From Roseivirga misakiensis (lineage in GTDB: Bacteria; Bacteroidota; Bacteroidia; Cytophagales; Cyclobacteriaceae), in assembly GCF_001747105.1 (NCBI RefSeq), contig NZ_MDGQ01000005.1, positions 186,001-250,000 on the forward strand: a stretch of DNA of 64,000 nucleotides, written 5' to 3'. Both the position numbers and the translations under genes were made by a program. Below are positions 52,112 through 61,125 of the stretch, one piece after another; position 1 is the stretch's first letter, and the number at the start of each line of letters is the position of its first letter. The notes beneath the pieces were generated by a model. It was not told where the DNA came from, made no database searches, and saw only the letters and a program-made list of their open reading frames with translations.

Positions 52112-52660
52112 ATGTCTGATCAAAAAAATCCTTGGAAAACAATAAGTGGAGAACTCATTTATGAAAATGAATGGATCAAGCTTGATGAGTATCAAGTGAT
52201 AAATCCCAGTGGAGGACGTGGCATTTATGGAAAAGTGTCTTTCAAAGGTAGGGCAGTCGGTATTTTGCCAATCGATGATTCATTGAATACTTGGTTGGTA
52301 GGTCAGTATAGATATACCTTGAGTGAGTACAGTTGGGAAATGCCGATGGGGGCTGTTCCGAAAGATGAGACTTATAAGCAGGGGGCACTGCGCGAATTGA
52401 AAGAGGAGACAGGTTTAGTTGCTTCTGAACTTGAGTTTTTGTGCAAAATACATACGTCGAACTCAGTCACTGACGAGGAAGGACATGTTTATGTGGCAAA
52501 AAACCTTGTTGAAGGTAAGCCTGAATTTGACGATACCGAAGATATTGCCATTAAGAAATTACCATTCCATGAAGCGCTCAATTGGGTGTTAGAAGGTAAA
52601 ATCACTGATAGTTTAACCGTCGCTGGAATTTTAAAGTATGCCCGCATCTTAGGGGTTTAA
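52112..52660 (+). CDS. Nudix hydrolase (ADP-ribose pyrophosphatase-like)
   Basis: A 182-residue Nudix protein. The N-terminal beta-rich part reads NEWIKLDEYQVINPSGGRG. The Nudix box is GAVPKDETYKQGALRELK followed by EETGL, satisfying G-x5-E-x7-REUxEExGU. The order, with AVGILPIDDSLNTWLVGQYR before it, suits ADP-ribose or nucleoside-diphosphate-sugar pyrophosphatases, but the substrate is not fixed by the motif. The MATE gene starts 2 bp after the stop, so the two are probably one unit. Confidence 0.9.
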   Translation: MSDQKNPWKTISGELIYENEWIKLDEYQVINPSGGRGIYGKVSFKGRAVGILPIDDSLNTWLVGQYRYTLSEYSWEMPMGAVPKDETYKQGALRELKEETGLVASELEFLCKIHTSNSVTDEEGHVYVAKNLVEGKPEFDDTEDIAIKKLPFHEALNWVLEGKITDSLTVAGILKYARILGV

Positions 52661-52662
52661 TA

Positions 52663-54015
52663 ATGGAGCAGTTATCCTACAAGTCTCATCTTAATAAAAC
52701 ACTCAGGTTGGCTTACCCTGTAATGCTGAGTCAACTAGGGCATATCTTGGTGGGTATTGTAGATAGTATTATGGTGGGACAAATCGGTCCTTCCGCTTTG
52801 GCAGCATCGGCTTTTGCCAATAATTTCCTTGGGGTTTTCTTAATGTTTGGAATTGGCGTCTCCTATGGAATTACACCATTAGTAGCCCAAGCTGATGGTA
52901 AATCTGATTCTACTAAGATCATCAGATTGCTTCGGCATGGAATCATACTATGTAGCTTGGTGGGGCTTCTTTTGTTTCTCATCCTATACGGAACATCCAG
53001 CCTATTTCCTTTAATGAACCAGCCAGAAGAGGTTGTTGCCTTAGGAACGCCTTATTTCATCATCATCTCGTCTTCACTTATTCCATTGATGATATTTCAG
53101 AACTTTAGGCAGTTTGCTGAGGGACTTTCTATCACCAAGCCCACTATGTACATTACTATAGCCGCTAATTTGATCAATGTGCTATTAAATTACCTTCTGA
53201 TTTACGGCAAATTCGGTTTTCCAGAACTTGGGTTGAATGGGGCAGGTTGGGCTACCTTTATTTCAAGAGTACTTATGGCTATTGCTCTTGGTGTCTTTGT
53301 TTTTAGGTTTAAGCAGTTTCATGCCTACCGACCAGCGTTTAACCTTTCAAAAATTAAAGTTGGGTTATTTAGACCAATTTTAAAGCTGGGCGTACCGAGT
53401 GGGATACAATTTGTTTTTGAAGTAGGTGCCTTTGCGATGGCCTCGATCATGATGGGATGGTTAGGGACCAAACCACTTGCGGCTCATCAGATAGCGATCA
53501 GTTTAGTGGCCCTGAGTTATATGATGGCTACTGGAATTGCAGCAGCTTCAACCGTGAGGATTGGTAATCAGATTGGGGCACGTGATGGTTATAATTTACA
53601 GCGTGTTGGGAATACAAGTTTTCTGATGTCATTAGTCTTTATGGCTTGCTGTGCCTTGGTTTTTGTTGTTTTCAATAAATTCTTTCCAACACTTTATATC
53701 CAAGACAAAGAGGTGATCCAAATCGCAAGTGCCTTGATAATTGTTGCTGGTTTTTTTCAACTTTCTGACGGCGTTCAAGTTGTAGGTTTAGGGGTTCTAA
53801 GAGGAATGTCTGACGTAAAGGCACCAACGGTCATCACATTGATCGCTTACTGGGGAATTGCAATTCCTGCGAGTTACTGCTTGGGTTTTGTTTTTGACCT
53901 TGGGCCAGAAGGTATCTGGTATGGTTTGTTGATTGGCTTGACTGTAGCGGCTTTGTCTTTATTTTTTAGGTTTAGAAAGTTAGCGGCAAAAAAGGCGCTT
54001 GATTTCATGAAATAA
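52663..54015 (+). CDS. MATE-family multidrug/Na+ efflux transporter
   Basis: A 450-residue inner-membrane antiporter with twelve predicted helices in two related halves. The N-lobe has LRLAYPVMLSQLGHILVGIV and DSIMVGQIGPSALAASAFAN, the C-lobe PILKLGVPSGIQFVFEVGAF and GTKPLAAHQIAISLVA. The repeat Gly/Pro patterns are those of MATE transporters (NorM type), which expel cationic drugs using Na+ or H+. It follows the Nudix gene by 2 bp. The specificity is not readable. Confidence 0.92.
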   Translation: MEQLSYKSHLNKTLRLAYPVMLSQLGHILVGIVDSIMVGQIGPSALAASAFANNFLGVFLMFGIGVSYGITPLVAQADGKSDSTKIIRLLRHGIILCSLVGLLLFLILYGTSSLFPLMNQPEEVVALGTPYFIIISSSLIPLMIFQNFRQFAEGLSITKPTMYITIAANLINVLLNYLLIYGKFGFPELGLNGAGWATFISRVLMAIALGVFVFRFKQFHAYRPAFNLSKIKVGLFRPILKLGVPSGIQFVFEVGAFAMASIMMGWLGTKPLAAHQIAISLVALSYMMATGIAAASTVRIGNQIGARDGYNLQRVGNTSFLMSLVFMACCALVFVVFNKFFPTLYIQDKEVIQIASALIIVAGFFQLSDGVQVVGLGVLRGMSDVKAPTVITLIAYWGIAIPASYCLGFVFDLGPEGIWYGLLIGLTVAALSLFFRFRKLAAKKALDFMK

Positions 54016-54058
54016 CTAACCTGTAATGCAACCTCAATCAGGCCATACGGTCTTTAAC

Positions 54059-54766
54059 ATGAATAAATTAAATACGATAATGAGAACTTTAATAGCATCC
54101 TTTTTAATGGTTTTGGCTTTTGGTGTTTTTGGCCAAAATAAAGAAACCAGAAATGTCCGAGACTTCGATGAAGTGGTAATGAGAATGTCAGGGAATGTTT
54201 ACATCAAACTTGGTAATAAAAACGAGGTTGTTTTAGAGGGTGATGATCGTACTTTGGAACGAATAGAAACAGAGGTTAGAGGAGGAAAGCTTTCGATTGG
54301 TGTAGAAAGCCGTCGTGGTTGGAGGTCTCGCTCTAGCGGTAGAGTTAATGTGTATATTACTATTAAAGAGTTGAGGGGCGTTTCTATCAGTGGATCGGGT
54401 GATGTTATTGGGCAATCGGTTTTCAAAACTGATGATTTTTACGCCTCTATTTCTGGTTCTGGTGATATGGAATTAGAAGTTGATGCCAAGAATATAAATG
54501 CCAAAATCTCGGGTTCGGGTAATATTGAATTAAAGGGTTCAGGAGAATATGCAAGACTTACTATGAGCGGTTCTGGTAAATATCTTGCTGAAGAACTTAA
54601 GGTTGATGATTATGAGATCTCTATTTCTGGCTCAGGAAGAAGTTCTGTAAATGCTCAAGAAAACCTTGATATCCGAATTTCTGGAAGCGGTAGTGTTTAC
54701 TATAAAGGTAGGCCAGCTATCAATTCAAGTGTTGCTGGAAGTGGTAAGGTTAGACGAATAAACTAA
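54059..54766 (+). CDS. Secreted DUF2807 head-GIN-domain protein
   Basis: A 235-residue secreted protein. The signal peptide spans MRTLIASFLMVLAFGVFGQ, and ATG 54080 is an equally good start giving 228 residues. Residues about 35-235 are a right-handed beta-helix-like DUF2807 domain with regularly repeated SGSG turns: SISGSGDV, SISGSGDMELE, KISGSGNIELKGSG, MSGSGKY, SISGSGRS, RISGSGSVYY and VAGSGKV. This family (putative auto-transporter adhesin, head GIN domain) is abundant in Bacteroidota; its function is not known. It ends near a hairpin terminator that lies within the 3' end of the opposing gene. Confidence 0.88.
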   Translation: MNKLNTIMRTLIASFLMVLAFGVFGQNKETRNVRDFDEVVMRMSGNVYIKLGNKNEVVLEGDDRTLERIETEVRGGKLSIGVESRRGWRSRSSGRVNVYITIKELRGVSISGSGDVIGQSVFKTDDFYASISGSGDMELEVDAKNINAKISGSGNIELKGSGEYARLTMSGSGKYLAEELKVDDYEISISGSGRSSVNAQENLDIRISGSGSVYYKGRPAINSSVAGSGKVRRIN

Positions 54767-54787
54767 TTCTTATTATATAGATTCGAA

Positions 54788-55471
54788 TCAAGATCCGGCT
54801 TCTGGCCGGATTTTTTGTATAAAAGCGATGAGGCCCAGTGCAATTAGTGCCTGCGCCGAAATGTAGGTAAGCATAATCAAGAAATCTGCGGCTTGGAAGC
54901 TCATGTAGAATTTATCTAGCGCCAGTAGCGTGTCACTAATTACAAATAATGTGGCGCCAGACATAACTAGCCAAAAACTCTCTGAACTTGTCTTCTTCCA
55001 TCGCTTTCTGGCTGTCATAATCATCAGGCAAATCACTACAATATAAAGTAGCGTGGGTATGTACAATGTACCAAGTCCATCCTTGATGATAGAGAATATA
55101 ATTAGACCGTATAACACGAAAACCCCGTCCTGCCACTGTAGTTTCATTTTACGTTCTGTTGCATCATTCGCATTGAAAAAAATGAAGGTATAAACCAAGT
55201 GGGCGACTAAAAAACAGCCAAGCCCTAGCGTGAAATAATTACCCTGATTTCCGAATAAAAGCAGTACATCACCGATGAAAGAGAGGCCAAGTGCCATCAT
55301 TAAAAACTGTTTAAGCAATGACGAAGGGCAGGTTCGGTAGACAAAAAAGAGAAGTGATGGCATTAACAACGACTTCGAAATTTGAGTCAATTCGTCCATG
55401 TTGTTTAACCGACCGGCCAAGTCGATTATTGAAATAACCAGAAAGGGAAAAAGTGATTTATCAACCTTCAT
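54788..55471 (-). CDS. YhhN/TMEM86-family membrane protein (possible lysoplasmalogenase)
   Basis: A 227-residue protein with about eight membrane helices throughout. These include SLFPFLVISIIDLAGRL, LLMPSLLFFVYRTC, FLMMALGLSFIGDVLLLFG, YFTLGLGCFLVAHLVYTFIF, VLYGLIIFSIIKDGL and LWLVMSGATLFVISDTLLA-like segments. YhhN relatives hydrolyse the vinyl-ether bond of lysoplasmalogens; the Asp residues in SFIGDVLL and VISDTLLALD fit the family. Its start overlaps the MFS gene by 11 bp, indicating coupling. Confidence 0.85.
   Translation of the reverse strand: MKVDKSLFPFLVISIIDLAGRLNNMDELTQISKSLLMPSLLFFVYRTCPSSLLKQFLMMALGLSFIGDVLLLFGNQGNYFTLGLGCFLVAHLVYTFIFFNANDATERKMKLQWQDGVFVLYGLIIFSIIKDGLGTLYIPTLLYIVVICLMIMTARKRWKKTSSESFWLVMSGATLFVISDTLLALDKFYMSFQAADFLIMLTYISAQALIALGLIAFIQKIRPEAGS
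54793..54816 (+). terminator. Rho-independent terminator after the GIN-domain gene
   Basis: ATCCGGC (54793-54799) pairs with GCCGGAT (54805-54811), and six Ts follow to 54816. It overlaps the last codons of the convergent YhhN-type gene. Confidence 0.8.
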
Positions 55472-56663
55472 CTGTCAAATATCTATGAAATACTCTTTTG
55501 GACCACCCGAGTCCAAAGTTTAGGAATAAAAAACCAGCTAGCGCCAAGCTGGCACATGTGATAAATGCTAATTGCAGGTTTTCTATTCTATTTGCATATA
55601 TATAACCACTGATAAATGCGCCAAGACCTATACCAATTTCAAGTGCAATATACATGGTGGCAATCCCCTTTCCTCGTGCTTTTTCCAGACTCAAGTCTAT
55701 AGTCCAGGCATAAATAGTAGGTGTATTCATACCAACTGCCACACCGAAAACAATGGAACTGGCGATCAGCATAGTTTGAGTAGTAGTAAAGGCTACCATT
55801 AAATCTGCTATGACTATCGCTACTGCTGCGAACTTTAAAACGATCACTCGGCCAAATTTATCCGAAGCTTTGCCTGCAAGTACTCTTACAATTAATGAGG
55901 ATAATACGAAGATGGCAAAAAAGATTCCCTTGTTTCCTTGGCTGAACCCTACATTAATGGCTAGGTCGGGCATCAAGGTGAGGGCGGCTCCAAAAGAAAA
56001 AGAAGTCAGCAAGAAGAACAAGGATGGATTAAAAACCCTTGGTTCAAATATTTCATTTCGTTTGATTTTAAGCAGGCGAGGGTGGAAGGGTTTTTTGTCC
56101 TTTAATGTTTCTTTCATGCCTACTAAAATCAGCACAGATAAAAGTGCCAATGCCGAAGAGGTATAAAACATGGTCTCAAGGCCAAAGGCTTCAGTGATTT
56201 TAGGACCAAAGCTTGGTCCTGCGGCCATACCTATACTGCCAAAAAGCCCGGAGTATCCCATGGCTTCGCCACGTCTATGTTGTGGAACTATGTCGGCGAT
56301 GTATGCTGAAGTGCCGGTGGGTTTAAATCCTGTCGAAAATCCATGCAAAAACCTCAGTAGAAAAAAGGCCCATATAGTACCTAACAAAGGATATAAAAAG
56401 CCAACTACAAAACATACTCCTGCCCCGAGGATCATGACTGGGATTCGGCCAATTGTATCTGCTAGTTTACCGCTAAACGGGCGTGATAGGCCTGCTGTGA
56501 TTGTGAATAAGGAGATGACGTAGCCTTTTTTATCTCCACCACCCATTGATGTCAGGTAGTCGTAGAGATCGGGTACGATCATATTGAAACTTGCAAAGAA
56601 CAGAAATGAGCTAAAGCAAAGTAGTACAAACTGTAGTGAGAAAATGTTCTTTTGTTCGGACAT
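55461..56663 (-). CDS. MFS transporter
   Basis: A 400-residue inner-membrane carrier with twelve helices. The first half has SRPFSGKLADTIGRIPVMIL (motif A-like, between helices 2 and 3) and RFLHGFSTGFKPTGTSAYIA. GEAMGYSGLFGSIGMAAGPS lies near the fifth helix. The second half has LAGKASDKFGRVIVLK. The pattern suits the drug/H+ antiporter group, but the substrate is unknown. The YhhN-type gene downstream overlaps it by 11 bp, and prfB ends 3 bp upstream of its start. Confidence 0.9.
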   Translation of the reverse strand: MSEQKNIFSLQFVLLCFSSFLFFASFNMIVPDLYDYLTSMGGGDKKGYVISLFTITAGLSRPFSGKLADTIGRIPVMILGAGVCFVVGFLYPLLGTIWAFFLLRFLHGFSTGFKPTGTSAYIADIVPQHRRGEAMGYSGLFGSIGMAAGPSFGPKITEAFGLETMFYTSSALALLSVLILVGMKETLKDKKPFHPRLLKIKRNEIFEPRVFNPSLFFLLTSFSFGAALTLMPDLAINVGFSQGNKGIFFAIFVLSSLIVRVLAGKASDKFGRVIVLKFAAVAIVIADLMVAFTTTQTMLIASSIVFGVAVGMNTPTIYAWTIDLSLEKARGKGIATMYIALEIGIGLGAFISGYIYANRIENLQLAFITCASLALAGFLFLNFGLGWSKRVFHRYLTDEG

Positions 56664-56666
56664 TTT

Positions 56667-57744
56667 CTACTGCTGCATTAAATAGGCTTTTATAAAATCA
56701 TTTAAATCACCATCTAGTACATTTTGTACATCGGTGCGTTCTACAGAAGTTCTATTGTCTTTGATGAGCTTATATGGGTGAAGCACGTAATTTCTAATTT
56801 GAGAGCCGAAATCCACTCTCATTTTTTCACTCTCCACTTGGTCTCTAGCCATATTACGTTTATCCATTTCTATCTGATATAGTCGAGACTTAAGCATATT
56901 CATGGCACGTTCACGATTTTCAAGTTGAGAACGAGTTTCAGTGTTTTCTATACTAATACCGGTCGGTGCATGTTTAATTCTAACACCTGTTTCCACTTTG
57001 TTTACATTCTGACCCCCAGCACCGCCAGAACGGAAGGTGTCCCAAGAGATATCCGCTGGATTTACTTGGATTTCTATGGTGTCATCTATTATAGGATAGG
57101 CAAAAACCGATGAAAACGAGGTGTGTCTTCGGCCGCCTGAATCAAAAGGGGAAATCCTAACTAAACGGTGCACACCAGACTCAGATTTAAGCTGGCCGTA
57201 AGCAAATTCACCTTCAAATTCTAATGTGGCAGATTTAATTCCCGCCACATCACCAGGCTGATAATTCACCTGTTTTACTTTCATGCCATTCTTCTCACCC
57301 CACATGATGTACATTCTCATTAGCATTTGGGCCCAGTCATTACTTTCTGTTCCGCCTGCTCCAGGGTTTATTTCTATCATTGCATTGAGCTGATCTTCCT
57401 CACCGCTCAGCATTTTCTTGAATTCTAGCGCTTCTACTACTTCTGTAGCCTTCCCAAATTCTTTTTCAATCTCGGCTTCGTCGCCTTCGCCCATTTCAAA
57501 GAATTCGTAAAGTGTTTCTAGATCTTCTACAGCGCTATTCGCTTCTTCAAAGCCTTTGGTCCATACTTTTTTAGACCGAATTGCCTTGAGTACTTTTTCG
57601 GCATCTTTTGGGTTATTCCAGAAATCGGGTTGTGCAGTTACTAATTCTTCTTCTTGTACCTCTCTACTTTTAACATCGTAGTCAAAGATACCCCCTCAAA
57701 GCCGCTACTCTGGCCTTTAAATCCTTCAGCTGATCTGCTGTCAT
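56667..57744 (-). CDS. prfB: Peptide chain release factor 2 (programmed +1 frameshift)
   Basis: Recognises UGA and UAA stop codons. The gene is read as 20 codons from ATG 57744 to a CTT at 57685, then a UGA at 57684-57682. A +1 shift skips one T and continues from GAC at 57683 to the stop at 56667, giving about 358 residues in total. The shift site is AGG GGG TAT CTT TGA C, as in E. coli prfB. After the shift the factor carries the stop-recognition segment near SPFDSGGRR and the GGQ loop [16 protein letters not shown]. Low RF2 lets ribosomes pause at its own UGA, so it regulates itself. A reading from 57494 alone lacks domain I. Confidence 0.95.
57681..57696 (-). other. Programmed +1 frameshift site of prfB
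   Basis: The minus strand reads AGGGGG TAT CTT TGA C from 57696 to 57681. It comprises an internal Shine-Dalgarno-like AGGGGG, a slippery CTT-T and an in-frame UGA with C after it. It is the conserved autoregulatory shift site of RF2 genes. Confidence 0.95.
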
Positions 57745-57748
57745 GGTG

Positions 57749-57768
57749 TTTGCAATTTAGATTGCAAA
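57749..57768 (-). promoter_or_regulatory. Perfect inverted repeat before prfB
   Basis: TTTGCAAT, four bases and ATTGCAAA (57749-57768) form a perfect 8-bp dyad, starting 4 bp upstream of the prfB ATG. It could be a 5' leader stem or an operator. A partial -7 match (CACATTTG) overlaps the distal arm. Confidence 0.45.
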
Positions 57769-57859
57769 TGTGGTTAAATGGACTCTATAATTCAAGCGAT
57801 CGCCTGTATGAAGTTGAATGAGAAATTTGCTCAGAAGATTACTTTAATAGGACAAAGGA

Positions 57860-58363
57860 CTAGAAACCAACGATGTAGGCTTCAAACTTTGGATTAGTAA
57901 GATCTACCTTTTTTCGGCGCATCCATTTGAGCATAAAACCAGAAAGCACCAATGCACCGCTTGTGACAGTTACTCCTTCGTCAAGTGATAATCTGTTGCC
58001 ATCTATTACCGAATCGTTGAAAATATCTAAGGCAAAATAGCCTACCCCTGCCACGGGCAGAACTTCTTCGACCCCTCGTAACAACCTAGATCGGTTTGAA
58101 AAGGCATTGGAAACATCGATAGTTTCAATCTGGTTTAATCGCAGAATGTTGTTCTCAAGCACGATAGTACTATCGGCAAATTCCGTGATTCGATCTCTGA
58201 AAAATTGAGTGTTACCTTTTTGTAGATAGACCAAGTAGTTCCCTGGCCTATATTCATATCTTCTTGACCCTCCTTTTTTCCTGACCACCATGTAGGATTG
58301 GGCAGACATGGACTCAAAACAAAATAGCAGTCCAAGGATGAAAAACAGTTTGTGTATCTTCAT
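57860..58363 (-). CDS. Secreted hypothetical protein with C-terminal membrane segment
   Basis: The 167-residue product has a signal peptide (residues 1-21, ending SMSAQ). Basic, beta-rich sequence follows (KKGGSRRYEYRPGNYLVYLQ), with a FADSTIVLENNILRLNQIET strand region. The C-terminal part is hydrophobic (VAGVGYFALDI, VTSGALVLSGFMLKWM) and ends WMRRKKVDLTNPKFEAYIV. The family is not recognised; similar short proteins are common in Bacteroidota. It lies between prfB and ilvE on the same strand, with 39 bp to ilvE. Confidence 0.7.
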   Translation of the reverse strand: MKIHKLFFILGLLFCFESMSAQSYMVVRKKGGSRRYEYRPGNYLVYLQKGNTQFFRDRITEFADSTIVLENNILRLNQIETIDVSNAFSNRSRLLRGVEEVLPVAGVGYFALDIFNDSVIDGNRLSLDEGVTVTSGALVLSGFMLKWMRRKKVDLTNPKFEAYIVGF

Positions 58364-58402
58364 TTGGGCTGCTAAGTAAGTTAAAATTCTCGTTAAGTAA
58401 TG

Positions 58403-59467
58403 TTAAACTTTATAAGTCCAACCGTACTTATCTTCAACGGCTCCAGTACGAATGTCGTTGAGTTCTTTTAATATTTTTATTGAGAATTCTCTTTCTGCTG
58501 GATCACTTAGTTCATAAACCTCATCTTGGAAGCCTATTTTGCCGATCGGAGCAATCGTTGCGGCAGTACCTACGCCAAATACCTCTTTCAGTGAGCCATC
58601 TTTGGCGGCTTCTATTATTTCTTTGACAGAAATTCTTCTTTCCTCCACTTTCATTCCCCAGTCGCGAGCAATTGTAAGCACACTATTTCTAGTAATACCG
58701 TCTAGGATTGTTCCAGAAGTCGGAGCAGTAAGGAGCGTGTCACCAACAATAAACATGACATTCATAGTACCCGATTCCTCGATATACTCATGTGTCTTAC
58801 TGTCTGTCCAGATGAGTTGGTGGAAGCCTTTTTCTTGGGCTAATTTTGCAGGGTAAAGACTTGCGCCATAATTGCCACCAGCTTTAGCGAAACCTGTGCC
58901 GCCTTCGAACGCTCTTGAAAATTCAGTCTCGATCTTTACGTTTACCGGCTGCGTATAATACGCCCCAACTGGGCAAGTAATGATCATAAACCTGAAGTTA
59001 TCAGAAGGCCTGATACCTATATATTCGTCAGTGCCAAAAATGAACGGGCGAATGTATAATGCAGTGCCTGGTTTAGAAGGAACCCAACTACTATCTAATT
59101 TAATAAGCTCAGTTAATGCCTCCATGAACAATTCTTCTGGTAGCTCAGGAATACACATTCTTTCACCAGAAACGTTCAATCGTTTTGCATTGGCCTGCGG
59201 TCTGAATATTATGACTTCTCCTTCTGGATTTCTGTAGGCCTTTAGTCCTTCAAAAACAGTGATCGCATAATGTAGCGTCGTATTGGCAGGGCTGATAGAA
59301 ATATTTTGGTAAGGAGTAATCTTCAAATCTTGCCATTCACCATCGATATAATCGGCGGTAAACATATGATCTGAGTACAGTTTTCCAAAAGGAATATTGT
59401 TCTCATCAAGCTCGCTTATCCTTGAGTTTTCTGTTGCTTCAATACGTATTGTTTGAGTATCTATCAT
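58403..59467 (-). CDS. ilvE: Branched-chain amino acid aminotransferase
   Basis: A 354-residue PLP enzyme of fold type IV that transaminates Leu, Ile and Val with 2-oxoglutarate. Blocks are HYAITVFEGLKAYRN, YIRPFIFGTD, AGGNYGASLYPAKLAQEKG (Lys for PLP in the ASLYPAKLAQ segment) and TPNTSF-like GIGTAATIAPIGKI (phosphate-binding). The start is ATG 59467, placed 21 nt after an ideal promoter start. The 23-residue longer reading from 59536 lies upstream of that promoter and is rejected. It carries the group II type length (about 355). Confidence 0.93.
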   Translation of the reverse strand: MIDTQTIRIEATENSRISELDENNIPFGKLYSDHMFTADYIDGEWQDLKITPYQNISISPANTTLHYAITVFEGLKAYRNPEGEVIIFRPQANAKRLNVSGERMCIPELPEELFMEALTELIKLDSSWVPSKPGTALYIRPFIFGTDEYIGIRPSDNFRFMIITCPVGAYYTQPVNVKIETEFSRAFEGGTGFAKAGGNYGASLYPAKLAQEKGFHQLIWTDSKTHEYIEESGTMNVMFIVGDTLLTAPTSGTILDGITRNSVLTIARDWGMKVEERRISVKEIIEAAKDGSLKEVFGVGTAATIAPIGKIGFQDEVYELSDPAEREFSIKILKELNDIRTGAVEDKYGWTYKV

Positions 59468-59494
59468 AGTGAGCTTATTAAATAAATTGGTTTG

Positions 59495-59526
59495 CAAAGG
59501 TACGGCAATGGCCATCAAAATGCAAA
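59495..59526 (-). promoter_or_regulatory. Bacteroidota sigma-type promoter for ilvE
   Basis: On the minus strand, TTTG (59526-59523), 20 bp, then TACCTTTG (59502-59495) match the -33/-7 consensus at ideal spacing. Transcription would start near 59490, about 22 nt before the ATG. Confidence 0.75.
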
Positions 59527-59661
59527 CGGTTGTCAAAGTGTAAAAGATTAATATTCAACAACTTACAAAACGATTTGACCAAACTTTATTTGATAAAACC
59601 ACTAAGAATAAGGTGAATATTTTGTAAATAATTTAGACAGCACAATTATCAGCTGAATACT

Positions 59662-60216
59662 TTATTTACTCTTTCTTGGTTCCCATAAAACTTCCTCAGC
59701 ATCAAGTTCTTGTGTCATAGCTCGGCCAAGTACAAACAAGAAATCTGAAAGTCTATTCAGATATCTAATCACAAGTGGGTCTACGGGTTCATGATCATTA
59801 AGGTTGATTGTTATTCTTTCGGCGCGCCTACAAACGCACCGAGCGATATGGGCAAATGATACGGATTGATGTCCTCCTGGCAAAACGAAATTAGTAAGTG
59901 CTGGGAGCTTCTGATCGAGCTCATCCATCGTTTCCTCCAGAAGAGTGATGTCCTTTTCGAAGAGGTCCGGTTTTACAACTTTATCCTTTCCAGGTTCGGT
60001 AGCCAACTCAGCACCTAACGTGAATAGTCGGTCTTGAATCTCCTTCAATAAATCGCGTCTTTCCGTATTGACTGGCTGGTCACGAAGCAAACCGATGTAA
60101 CTGTTCAATTCATCAACTGTTCCATAGGCTTCTATTCTGACGTGTGCCTTAGAAACACGAGCACCACCCAAAAGTGAGGTGGTGCCTGAATCTCCTGTTT
60201 TTGTATATATCTTCAA
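59662..60216 (-). CDS. Cob(I)alamin adenosyltransferase, PduO type
   Basis: A 184-residue enzyme that transfers the adenosyl group of ATP to cob(I)alamin, making adenosylcobalamin. The N-terminal IYTKTGDSGTTSLLGG (ATP-binding), then VDELNSYIGLLRD and the C-terminal CRRAERITI block with Arg/Glu, are diagnostic for PduO. The only possible start is TTG at 60216 (an in-frame TAG lies two codons upstream), 3 bp after the ABC ATPase stop. Its product would serve methylmalonyl-CoA mutase downstream of PccB (8.3 kb). Confidence 0.9.
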   Translation of the reverse strand: MKIYTKTGDSGTTSLLGGARVSKAHVRIEAYGTVDELNSYIGLLRDQPVNTERRDLLKEIQDRLFTLGAELATEPGKDKVVKPDLFEKDITLLEETMDELDQKLPALTNFVLPGGHQSVSFAHIARCVCRRAERITINLNDHEPVDPLVIRYLNRLSDFLFVLGRAMTQELDAEEVLWEPRKSK

Positions 60217-60219
60217 ATC

Positions 60220-60960
60220 CTATGCTTCTTCTTCTACTGCTTGATTTTTCATAGGGTTTACGCGCGTTGGGTTGTCGTTTACGACATCAGTTTCAATTAA
60301 CCCATCTCTTAACCTTACGATTCTGTGCGAATATTGAGCAATATCATCTTCGTGCGTTACCATGATGATCGTATTTCCTTTATCATGCAGTTGTGCAAAT
60401 AAATCCATGATATCATAAGACGTTTTACTGTCTAAGTTACCTGTAGGCTCATCTGCTAGAATAATCGAAGGGTCATTTACTAGAGCTCTCGCAATAGCAA
60501 CTCTTTGTCGCTGTCCACCAGATAATTCATTTGGTTTGTGATGAGCTCTATCACCTAGACCTACACCTGCTAGTGCGGCCAAAGCTTTTTCTTCTCTTTC
60601 TGCCTTACTGTATCCAGCATAAATTAACGGTAGTGCTACATTTTCTAATGAACTAGCTCTTGGAAGAAGGTTAAAAGTTTGGAAAACGAATCCGATTTCC
60701 TTGTTTCTAATCTCCGCAAGTTCATTTTCAGTCATATCACTTACGTCGTTACCGTTCAATATGTACTGTCCTCCAGACGGTGTGTCAAGACATCCGATCA
60801 TGTTCATTAGCGTAGACTTTCCAGAACCAGATGGTCCCATGAAAGAAACATATTCGCCTTCATTAATACCGATGCTTACGGATTTCAAAGCCCTGATGGT
60901 TTCGCTACCCATTTGGTAGATCTTTGAAATGTCTGTTGTTTCTATTACAGGTTTACTCAT
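60220..60960 (-). CDS. ABC transporter ATPase (MacB/LolD type)
   Basis: A 246-residue ATPase subunit. Blocks are Walker [13 protein letters not shown] (near 40), Q-loop [19 protein letters not shown], signature [17 protein letters not shown], Walker [13 protein letters not shown] and switch MVTHEDD. The MacB/LolD/FtsE group works with FtsX-type permeases. No permease gene is adjacent; the FtsX-type permease at 48.5 kb is the nearest candidate partner. The adenosyltransferase gene follows 3 bp later. Confidence 0.92.
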   Translation of the reverse strand: MSKPVIETTDISKIYQMGSETIRALKSVSIGINEGEYVSFMGPSGSGKSTLMNMIGCLDTPSGGQYILNGNDVSDMTENELAEIRNKEIGFVFQTFNLLPRASSLENVALPLIYAGYSKAEREEKALAALAGVGLGDRAHHKPNELSGGQRQRVAIARALVNDPSIILADEPTGNLDSKTSYDIMDLFAQLHDKGNTIIMVTHEDDIAQYSHRIVRLRDGLIETDVVNDNPTRVNPMKNQAVEEEA

Positions 60961-61125
60961 AATCGTTTGACGTCAGTAACGGATGAAAAGTTTAATACAC
61001 TACCAATTAATTATATAAAAGGTTTAATATTTCAAAAGAATTAAAAACCATCCATGCAGTAAAACCTCTTTACGTGAGCGGATGCCCGACTGGATTATAG
61101 GTGAATGTCAACTACTGAATTGGGA

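Noticed and set aside
55572-56523. Three plus-strand frames opposite the MFS gene
   Set aside because: Shadows of a membrane-protein gene, which often leaves open frames on the other strand.
57682-57684. In-frame UGA early in prfB as a pseudogene mark
   Set aside because: The full programmed frameshift context is present and the downstream frame is intact.
59468-59536. Longer ilvE reading
   Set aside because: A consensus promoter lies inside it, so the ribosome could not start there.
60961-61125. 165-bp gap between ABC ATPase and membrane-TPR genes
   Set aside because: No promoter box, hairpin or small gene that I could support.
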